This document shows, piece after piece, positions 58,269-64,000 of a stretch of DNA of 64,000 nt. The DNA is from an uncultured Ruminococcus sp. (GTDB taxonomy: Bacteria; Bacillota; Clostridia; Oscillospirales; Acutalibacteraceae): contig CACYTI010000016.1 of NCBI GenBank assembly GCA_902777275.1, positions 80,320 through 144,319 of the forward strand, given 5' to 3'. Under the pieces are notes generated by a model, which did not search any database, was not told the origin of the DNA, and worked only from the letters and a program-made list of their open reading frames with translations. The first letter of the stretch is position 1, and each line of letters begins with the position of its first letter. The translations under genes were made by a program, and so were the position numbers.

Positions 58269-58335
58269 GTCCAAATTCGGTTAGCATATTTTCGTTAAAC
58301 TATAAAACAAATAACTGAATTTGGAGGAATAAACG

Positions 58336-59373
58336 TTGAATATAAAAGATTACGGATTTGATTATGAGATCAACTCAAATGAAACCACCGGTACGCCTGC
58401 GCGTATAACTGCCGTTCACAAGGGGCGGTTTGCCGTTGTGTCTGACTTCGGCGAGGGCTACGCTCAGTTGAAGGGAAAGGAATACTATTACGGGAACGAG
58501 GTTTTCCCAACGGTGGGCGATTTTGTGCTGATCGATCACAACAGCAGCGGCGACAGCCGCATCATCAAAACGCTGGAGCGCAGAACATACTTTTCGCGTC
58601 GTGATCCAGACAAAGGTAAAGGAGAACAGGCTGTTGCTGCCAATTTTGACTATGTCTTTATTATGCAGTCGCTCAACCACGACTTTAACCCCAAGCGGCT
58701 GGAACGCTATCTGACAGCCGCCCGGCAGTCAAAGGCTGAGCCTGTGGTCGCTTTGACAAAGGCGGATCTGACTGACGATTATCTGCCCTACATTATCGAA
58801 ACGAGCCGAGTAGCGGAGAATGTTCCGACCTGTATCGTCAGTTCTAAAACAGGCTATGGGATGGAGGAGCTTTCGCCCTATTTGCAAAAAGGAAAAACGC
58901 TGGTGTTTCTGGGCTCGTCGGGAGTTGGAAAATCAAGCCTTGTCAACGCGCTTGCCGGTGAGAATATCATGGACGTCAACGGTATTCGTGAGGACGACAG
59001 CAAGGGCAGACACACCACCACTCACCGCGAGCTGATCATGCTCCGAAACGGCGTGATGATCATTGACACGCCCGGTATGCGTGAGCTCGGTATGTGGGAC
59101 GTTACCGAGGGCTTAGACGACGCTTTTTCCGACGTGGAAAAGCTTGCCAAAATGTGCAGATTCCGCAATTGCAGGCACGAAAATGAGCCCGGCTGTGCCG
59201 TGCGCCGGGCGATTGAAAACGGCGAGTTGCGTGCAAGCCGCTTTGAAAGCTATCAAAAGATCAAAGCCGAGGCGAAATACAGCGGCAGCACTGCGGATTA
59301 TCGCAGACAGAAGGAACAGTTTTTTAAGAGTATCGCAATCAGCGAAAGAAAAAAGAGAAAGGATGTGTATTGA
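58336..59373 (+). CDS. rsgA: RsgA-type circularly permuted ribosome GTPase
   Basis: 345 residues. RsgA acts in maturation of the small ribosomal subunit and hydrolyses GTP on it. Order of parts: N-terminal OB fold (about 20-85), permuted GTPase with TKAD (G4) before the P-loop GSSGVGKSS (near 197) and DTPGM (G3), then the zinc domain CRFRNCRHENEPGC near 272-285. It carries a longer N-terminus than the housekeeping form and a basic C-terminus. The start is TTG 58336 with TTGGAGG 8 bases upstream. The leader peptide and hairpins before it suggest control by translation stress. It is followed at once by a GNAT gene. Confidence 0.92.
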   Translation: MNIKDYGFDYEINSNETTGTPARITAVHKGRFAVVSDFGEGYAQLKGKEYYYGNEVFPTVGDFVLIDHNSSGDSRIIKTLERRTYFSRRDPDKGKGEQAVAANFDYVFIMQSLNHDFNPKRLERYLTAARQSKAEPVVALTKADLTDDYLPYIIETSRVAENVPTCIVSSKTGYGMEELSPYLQKGKTLVFLGSSGVGKSSLVNALAGENIMDVNGIREDDSKGRHTTTHRELIMLRNGVMIIDTPGMRELGMWDVTEGLDDAFSDVEKLAKMCRFRNCRHENEPGCAVRRAIENGELRASRFESYQKIKAEAKYSGSTADYRRQKEQFFKSIAISERKKRKDVY

Positions 59374-59374
59374 G

Positions 59375-59923
59375 TTGAAAAGAATCATCAAATCAATGGA
59401 AGATAAATATCTGAATCCGTCATTAGATATGGTCAGAAGAACCTTTACCGATTATGAAAACGCAGAGGAAGCGGAGGTGGTCGTCAATCTAATCAAAGAA
59501 ATCAGGGCAATGGACACCTATGTTCCCGAACTGGAGCTGATCATGGTGAATGACGAGGACGAAGTGATCGGATACGCTTTGTTCTCGGGCTTCCACCTCG
59601 GAGGTAAATATAAGGATGAGCTTTTGCTGCTTAGCCCTGTTGCAGTCAAAACCGAATTGCAGCGGCAGCATATCTCGAAGGAAATCATTGAATATGGTTT
59701 TGAAAAAGCAAAGCAGATGGGATTCAGTGCGGTGATCGTCGAGGGCAATCCGCAGAATTACAGAAGCCGCGGCTTTCGGACCTCGGCGGATTTCGGTATC
59801 ATTGCAGGCAAAAGCGTAGGACTTCCTGCGCCGGAGTGCCTGATGGTGAAGGAGCTTGTTGCCGGTGCGCTCGACCGTATTCAGGGGGTTGTGGAATATA
59901 CCGATTATCAATGCTTACGCTGA
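59375..59923 (+). CDS. GNAT family N-acetyltransferase
   Basis: About 182 residues. Central GYALFSGFHLGG strand, acetyl-CoA-binding region QRQHISKEIIEYGFEKAKQ, then VEGNPQNYRSRGF. The best start is TTG 59375 (RBS AAAGGA, 11 bases); ATG 59363 overlaps the RBS and the end of rsgA. It lies one base after the rsgA stop, so the two are one transcript. The acceptor is unknown; a ribosomal protein target is possible from context but unproven. Confidence 0.87.
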   Translation: MKRIIKSMEDKYLNPSLDMVRRTFTDYENAEEAEVVVNLIKEIRAMDTYVPELELIMVNDEDEVIGYALFSGFHLGGKYKDELLLLSPVAVKTELQRQHISKEIIEYGFEKAKQMGFSAVIVEGNPQNYRSRGFRTSADFGIIAGKSVGLPAPECLMVKELVAGALDRIQGVVEYTDYQCLR

Positions 59924-59956
59924 GATAGCAATACGAGTACAGAAGGAGGTATTACA

Positions 59957-60670
59957 GTGAAAAAAGCTGATGCATATAAGATGTATTTTAATAAAGATTA
60001 TTTGATGGGGCCCAACAGCGTGAGGTTGCTTGAAGAAATGCTTGAAAAATATCCGCTTGAGAAGGGTATGCGCGTATTAGACCTCGGCTGCGGAAAAGGA
60101 TTGACAAGTTTGTTTCTTGCAAAAGAGGCTGATGTAAATGTTTTTGCAAACGATTTGTGGATCAGTGCAACGGAGAATCATACTCGATTCAATGAATGGC
60201 AGATTTCGGACAAAGTGATCCCGATCCATGCTGATGCGAATGATTTGCCGTTTGCCGAGAGCTATTTTGATGCTGTAGTGAGCATAGATTCCTTTCATTA
60301 TTTTGCAGAACAACCGCATTTCTTTGAGCAAAAGATTTTACCGTTGTTGAAACCGAAAGGCGTGGCAATAATAGCAATGCCGGGATTAAAAGAAGAGATA
60401 CACGGCAAGGAACCGGAAGTAATACTGGAATGGTTAGACGGTGAGGAAAGCGAATATCATTTATATCACAGCAGGGACTGGTGGCTGAAACAAATAGGTC
60501 AGAGTGGTGACTTTAAGGTTTTGATGGATTTTGAGTTGGACAGCTTTAATAAGGCATGGCAGGATTGGTTTTTGTCCCGACATGAATTGGCACTGCATGA
60601 TGAGGAGTTCTTTAAAAAAGGAATCGGAAAGTATCTGTCAACGGTCGGACTTGTTATTCAAAAAGTGTAA
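59957..60670 (+). CDS. Class I SAM-dependent methyltransferase
   Basis: 237 residues. Motif I VLDLGCGKGLTS near 37-48, then ANDLW (acidic end of strand 2), HADANDLPFAE, and AVVSIDSFHYF (motif IV-like). The pattern is that of small-molecule (YjhP/UbiE-like) methyltransferases rather than rRNA methylases. The start is GTG with AAGGAGG 6 bases before. It lies 33 bases after the GNAT and shares its terminator at 60699. Substrate unknown. Confidence 0.9.
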   Translation: MKKADAYKMYFNKDYLMGPNSVRLLEEMLEKYPLEKGMRVLDLGCGKGLTSLFLAKEADVNVFANDLWISATENHTRFNEWQISDKVIPIHADANDLPFAESYFDAVVSIDSFHYFAEQPHFFEQKILPLLKPKGVAIIAMPGLKEEIHGKEPEVILEWLDGEESEYHLYHSRDWWLKQIGQSGDFKVLMDFELDSFNKAWQDWFLSRHELALHDEEFFKKGIGKYLSTVGLVIQKV

Positions 60671-60698
60671 AGGGTTCCCTTAATACTTGCAAAAATAT

Positions 60699-60746
60699 AT
60701 CGGGCGAAGGTGAATTAAAAAATCCATCTTCGCCCGATGTTTGTTT
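60699..60746. terminator. Terminator between convergent genes
   Basis: ATCGGGCGAAG (60699-60709) pairs perfectly with CTTCGCCCGAT (60728-60738), followed by a T-rich run. It separates the rsgA operon from the APH/GNAT operon. Confidence 0.9.
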
Positions 60747-60818
60747 GTAATGATAAAAAACTAATGAAATACAATTTCAATTTGCGGATCAACAGTTGCT
60801 TCCATTCAAAACATTTTG

Positions 60819-61619
60819 TCAAAACAATTCATCCAGCAAGTAATAATACCGATATTTTTCCTCATTCATTTCCACACCTAAAGCGTCTAAAAACATCTGC
60901 GGTTTGAAATCAAAAATCGGTTCACCGCTAAAATATCTGCCGTCAAAATTATGATCCAGACTTCTGATGGCGATGGCTATATCCTGCCAGCGGTCGGCAG
61001 AACCCGCTTTGCCGAGGTCGATAAAACCGCTTATACGATCTCCATTGGCAAAAATATTAGGCAGGCAGTAATCACCGTGCGTCAGAACGATATCCTCCGG
61101 CGGACGGTTGTTTTTCAGCCAATCAAGAAGCTCAGTGGGATTCTTAAATCCGCCTTTTCCGAAGGTCTCCGGCTCTGTGTTTTCTATATCCACAAGACCG
61201 TGAGCAACATTGTATTCAGCTGCTTTTAGGCGGTTGGAAAGCCTGCTCACGCTGCACGGACAATCGCACACATCCATTTCCCACAGCATTTTCAGTCCCT
61301 GTGCCGCAAGATTGATCACAAGCTCCGGCGTTTGCAGATAATCCATATCGCAAAGCATTTTGCCCTCGGCTTTGGTCATCAGCGTATAGGCAAGCCCGTT
61401 ATGGATCTCATACGCCGGTATGGAAGGAACCGGCAGACGACCGTTAATCCATCTTACAAATTGATATTCATTATCTGTTTCCGGGCTATGGGGTTGTATC
61501 TTCAATACATAATTGGCATATACCCTGACCTCAGAACCAGATTCCCCGATTTTATCTACCGTATATTTTTCTGTTCCGACAGCTTTTTGGATTACTTCGG
61601 GCAAAAAAGGAGTTGTCAT
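60819..61619 (-). CDS. APH(3')-like aminoglycoside phosphotransferase
   Basis: 266 residues. It would inactivate kanamycin/neomycin-type drugs by phosphorylating the 3'-OH with ATP, or acts on a related sugar. Kinase landmarks: VLKIQ (ATP-binding Lys near 40), the catalytic loop VLTHGDYCLPN (Asp183), and the metal loop SGFIDLGKAG (Asp201), followed by DRWQDIAIAIRS. The closing YYLLDELF is the hallmark C-terminus of APH(3') enzymes. The sequence is clearly not identical to the common clinical aph(3')-IIIa by its internal wording, so its activity is untested. It lies 34 bases after a GNAT gene on the same strand. Confidence 0.88.
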   Translation of the reverse strand: MTTPFLPEVIQKAVGTEKYTVDKIGESGSEVRVYANYVLKIQPHSPETDNEYQFVRWINGRLPVPSIPAYEIHNGLAYTLMTKAEGKMLCDMDYLQTPELVINLAAQGLKMLWEMDVCDCPCSVSRLSNRLKAAEYNVAHGLVDIENTEPETFGKGGFKNPTELLDWLKNNRPPEDIVLTHGDYCLPNIFANGDRISGFIDLGKAGSADRWQDIAIAIRSLDHNFDGRYFSGEPIFDFKPQMFLDALGVEMNEEKYRYYYLLDELF

Positions 61620-61653
61620 TTTTTATTCTCCGATCTGTTATACTATTCAATCG

Positions 61654-62124
61654 TTATTCCTTTTCATAAAATACGATCGTCATTTTGTCATTGATTTGCT
61701 CGGTTTTGCCTGTTTGGTGATAGCCGAGCTTTTCATACAGATAGCAGTTGCCTTTTTCCTGCAAGATCGTGTCGAGCTTCCAATTCTGGTTGCCGTGAAT
61801 ACGTTCTGCTTCTTTTATCGCTTGTTGAGCGTAGCCTTGATTTCTGTATTCGGGCATGATGAAAATCGGAGATATTCTTTTTCGAGTAGTGACGTCCTTG
61901 CAATCTACAATACGGATAACGCCGACCTTTACATGGTCTGCCGTTATGAAATAGTATGTCGTTTCGGGTTGGTTGAAGCGGAACAGGATATTCTCATACT
62001 TCTCCGTTGCAGGACTTGTTTCTGAATCCTGATACTTAGCGTACAACTCGGAAAACGCTTCTTTTTGCATTTGCAGGATAATGCCTATATCTTCATGTTT
62101 TGCGTTAATGAGTTTTATGACCAT
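61654..62124 (-). CDS. GNAT family N-acetyltransferase
   Basis: 156 residues. Starts MVIKLINAKHEDIGIILQMQ; acetyl-CoA loop YRNQGYAQQAIKEAER near 97-111, then CYLYEKLGYHQTGKTEQ. GAGGAAC before the ATG. First gene of the unit with the APH(3')-like gene, which makes a drug- or metabolite-modifying role plausible; the acceptor is unknown. Confidence 0.9.
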   Translation of the reverse strand: MVIKLINAKHEDIGIILQMQKEAFSELYAKYQDSETSPATEKYENILFRFNQPETTYYFITADHVKVGVIRIVDCKDVTTRKRISPIFIMPEYRNQGYAQQAIKEAERIHGNQNWKLDTILQEKGNCYLYEKLGYHQTGKTEQINDKMTIVFYEKE

Positions 62125-62213
62125 GTTTGTTCCTCACAACCACTGTATGAACGCTGTTTTATCCGTACGGTTCTGCCGCGGAATAGGTACAGATGTCAAT
62201 TTTCGGAAATCTA

Positions 62214-62264
62214 TTGACTTTTTTAAAATAATTGCTTATACTAGTTTTAGGAGATATTTCTCCT
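62214..62264 (+). promoter_or_regulatory. phd promoter with operator palindrome
   Basis: TTGACT (62214-62219), 17 bases, TATACT (62237-62242). Immediately after it: AGGAGATATTTCTCCT (62249-62264), a 6-bp-arm palindrome at the transcription start, the usual place for autoregulation by a Phd antitoxin. Confidence 0.8.
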
Positions 62265-62291
62265 ATTTCAATGATTGAAGGAGGCTATCCT

Positions 62292-62534
62292 ATGAATGTA
62301 AATACAAAATCTCTCGTATCCATCACAGAAGCCAATCAAAACTTTTCTAAAGTGGCACGGCTTGTTGATGAAAACGGCTGTGCTGTCATCTTAAAAAACA
62401 ATGTTCCGCGCTATTTGATTGTTGAGTTCAGCAAAGCCGAAGAGGAACAGCTCGCCTCTAACGAAGATGTGATGGCAATCTCTAAACGGTTGATTGCCAA
62501 AAACAGAGAAGCTTATGAGGTTCTTGCCAAATGA
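62292..62534 (+). CDS. phd: Phd/YefM-type antitoxin
   Basis: 80 residues. N-terminal DNA-binding fold of the Phd/YefM group (VSITEANQNFSKVARLVDENG...NVPRYLIVEF) and a C-terminal helix that would wrap the toxin (MAISKRLIAKNREAYEVLAK). It represses its own promoter and neutralises a Doc toxin. GAAGGAGG is 8 bases before ATG 62292; an open frame back to 62232 lies in the promoter. The stop overlaps the toxin start (ATGATGA). Confidence 0.9.
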   Translation: MNVNTKSLVSITEANQNFSKVARLVDENGCAVILKNNVPRYLIVEFSKAEEEQLASNEDVMAISKRLIAKNREAYEVLAK

Positions 62535-62908
62535 TGATTATCAGCAAAGAACAAATCATTGATCTCCATAAGCAGCTCATTGAAGAAACAAGCGGTTCAC
62601 ACGGACTTCGCGATGAAGGATTGCTTGATTCCGCATACAACGCGCCGTTTCAGCAATTTGACAATCAAGATTAATTTCCCACCATTCAGCAGAAATCAGC
62701 GCGGCTTGCTTTCGGATTGATAAACAATCACCCTTTTGTAGACGGTAACAAACGAATCGGAACGCACGTCATGCTGATTCTGTTGGCGCTGAATGGAATA
62801 GAGCTCAACTACACGCAAGAAGAATTGTATACGATCATCCTCGATATCGCATCAGGGACTGCTGAACTAAACGATTTAACAGAGTGGATATTAAATCACC
62901 AACTCTAA
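62531..62908 (+). pseudogene. doc: Doc (Fic-fold) toxin interrupted by a stop codon
   Basis: The frame from ATG 62531 reads MMIISKEQIIDLHKQL to FDNQD, then a TAA at 62672-62674, and continues in the same frame as PTIQQKSARLAFG, HPFVDGNKRIGTH, LALNGIELNYTQEE to 62908. The Fic/Doc motif HPFVDGNKR (ATP-binding, normally phosphorylates EF-Tu) is intact but lies after the stop. About 125 residues in total, the family length. Only one base change is needed to repair it. The part after the stop could in principle be made from TTG 62717, but it would lack the N-terminal helices. Confidence 0.88.
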
Positions 62909-62916
62909 TGAAGACT

Positions 62917-62970
62917 AAGACCGAATTTCTCGTCATCTGTTTTTTGACGGGGTTTTCGGTCTGTTTTCTT
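62917..62970. terminator. Terminator between doc and the NUDIX-GNAT gene
   Basis: AAGACCGAA...TTCGGTCT arms with inner CGTCA/TGACG pairing, followed by T-rich sequence. It serves the end of doc and, on the other strand, the NUDIX-GNAT gene. Confidence 0.6.
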
Positions 62971-62986
62971 TTCTGCGGCGTCTGTT

Positions 62987-63967
62987 CTAGCTTTCCGTTT
63001 CACCAATAGAGTGCTTTGACATCAAAATCATGTTTTCGGAAGTGACAAATCCTCTTTTGCTGTAGTAACCCTTCGTTTTTGCGCCCTTTGAAGTAATCAG
63101 ATAAATATTGTCAACTCCGATTTCCGACAACGCTTTTTCCAATGCTTTCAGCAGCGCGCTTCCGAAGCCCTTGTTTTGCTCCGACGTTTTGACGCAGAAC
63201 TCCTCTATATGAAAATGCGTTCCGTTGTAATGCTGCTTTTTCTGTCCCCAGATTAGTCCTTTCAGCTCGTTGCCGGCATAAAGAGCCTTTCCGATGAACG
63301 TGTCTGTTTTCATCATATTTTCAATTCTGATTTGAGCCGTTTCTTTTGTCCATGAATCATTCCACGGCTCCGCATTAAAAACCGAAACAAACAATTCGGC
63401 GTATTCGGCGATATGAGAAAGCTCCATATCGGTTATATTCATACCTATCTGCGCCCTCACCTTGTCGTAAAAAGATTTGTACCGCTCAATGCTCGTTTTG
63501 ATGGCAAGCTCCGAAGTCGCGTATTCTATCAGTCCCGCAGCATCGACCCATTTGTATTCTGTAGTTTCGCCCTCCTGAAGGACTACCGAATTTTTATCAC
63601 AATCCACTCTTGCAACGTAGGAATAGATAAGGCTGGGGCTGCGGTTGCTGAAGGTGATTTTGACAAGCTCAAAGCTGTCGCACAAAATGCCTGTTTCTTC
63701 AAACAGCTCGCGTTTGGCGCACTCTTCGGGGCCTTCGCCGAGCTGCGCGGAGCCGCCCGCGCTCGCCTCCCAATAGCCGGGATATAAGTCTTTGCCTTGG
63801 TGCCGTTTTGTCAAAAGATAGGAGCCGTCACGGTGCTGCACCAAAATATCGCTTACAAGATGATACCGCCCTTCGGGTATTGCAACATAATTTCCGTGAC
63901 GCCGCTCCCAGATCTCGCCTGTGCGGTTGCCGTCTTTATCGTATAAATCCCATAATTCCATATCCAT
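62987..63967 (-). CDS. NUDIX hydrolase fused to GNAT acetyltransferase
   Basis: 326 residues. Residues 1-165: NUDIX domain of the isopentenyl-diphosphate-isomerase-like group (ELWDLYDKDGNRTGE; NUDIX box GSAQLGEGPEECAKRELFEETG near 77-98 with all REx2EE residues). Residues 175-326: GNAT domain (acetyl-CoA loop EQNKGFGSALLKALEKAL, then KGYYSKRGF). The two domains are joined in one frame with no stop between. ATG 63967 with AAGGAAAAG upstream is the start; a frame to 63991 lacks an RBS. Substrate unknown; the fusion suggests successive steps on one molecule. Confidence 0.9.
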   Translation of the reverse strand: MDMELWDLYDKDGNRTGEIWERRHGNYVAIPEGRYHLVSDILVQHRDGSYLLTKRHQGKDLYPGYWEASAGGSAQLGEGPEECAKRELFEETGILCDSFELVKITFSNRSPSLIYSYVARVDCDKNSVVLQEGETTEYKWVDAAGLIEYATSELAIKTSIERYKSFYDKVRAQIGMNITDMELSHIAEYAELFVSVFNAEPWNDSWTKETAQIRIENMMKTDTFIGKALYAGNELKGLIWGQKKQHYNGTHFHIEEFCVKTSEQNKGFGSALLKALEKALSEIGVDNIYLITSKGAKTKGYYSKRGFVTSENMILMSKHSIGETES

Positions 63968-64000
63968 TACACTTTTCCTTTTATTCAGCAATCAGCTTTT

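Noticed and set aside
59144-59362. 73-codon upstream extension of the second GNAT
   Set aside because: It overlaps the zinc domain of rsgA in another frame; GNAT homology starts after the rsgA stop.

Overview
The window looks like a chromosomal segment of a Gram-positive gut-type Clostridia, most likely an Oscillospiraceae/Ruminococcus relative. The grounds are strong AGGAGG ribosome binding sites, sigma-A promoters with 17-bp spacers, dockerin proteins of the Ruminococcus type, a MurT/GatD pair, PyrK/PyrDB, and starch-type X25 modules. Base composition is moderate (roughly half GC by eye) up to about 56 kb and visibly more AT-rich after that. No tRNA, rRNA, CRISPR array, integrase or IS transposase was seen.

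Layout. 1-6 kb: the 3' part of valS, a vWA protein, a lipoprotein, an HD hydrolase and an ADP-ribosylglycohydrolase. 6-14 kb (minus strand): a C39-like lipoprotein, a SleB-like hydrolase, a frameshifted multi-module X25/dockerin protein, a GH31 alpha-glucosidase and a cohesin-like/dockerin protein. This is a small polysaccharide (starch-like) set. 14-21 kb (minus): gatD-murT, an NTP_transf_5 protein, an HprK-like/nnrE/zinc-ribbon operon and a CpXC protein. 21-33 kb: a coiled-coil protein, a Lys/Ala-rich protein, an AEC transporter with a WYL regulator, an AraC regulator, a Cof phosphatase, L-lactate dehydrogenase, a ROK glucokinase, a phosphohexomutase and a CPA2-type antiporter. 33-36 kb: two tandem leucine-rich-repeat dockerin proteins. 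36-47 kb: a DUF815 ATPase, a metal-type binding lipoprotein, pyrK-pyrD, and a GldA/GldF/GldG-like export operon with DUF4340 and transglutaminase lipoproteins. 47-56 kb: an XRE-AbrB regulator with a two-gene ABC exporter, a zinc-ribbon membrane protein, an N-terminally shortened asparagine synthetase homologue, and an operon of four membrane proteins.

56-64 kb is an accessory islet of small enzyme genes: three stand-alone GNATs plus a NUDIX-GNAT fusion, a frameshifted HAD hydrolase, a second-type RsgA GTPase behind a leader peptide with attenuator-like hairpins, a methyltransferase, an APH(3')-like aminoglycoside phosphotransferase, and a phd/doc pair whose toxin carries a stop codon.

The most unusual signal is non-coding. 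Intergenic spaces at about 17.4, 19.8, 26.6, 29.1, 33.0, 46.9, 50.9, 52.8 and 57.4 kb hold a mosaic of short palindromes. These palindromes keep their loop or centre while both arms change together: CCCGT or GTCGT arms around a TGCC loop, and five different 7-bp arm pairs around a TGA centre. Several sit directly on a stop codon. The blocks are also joined to a recurring terminator hairpin with CCTTCCTTCAA/TTGAAGGAAGG arms. This resembles a REP/BIME-like or structured-RNA family that I cannot name.
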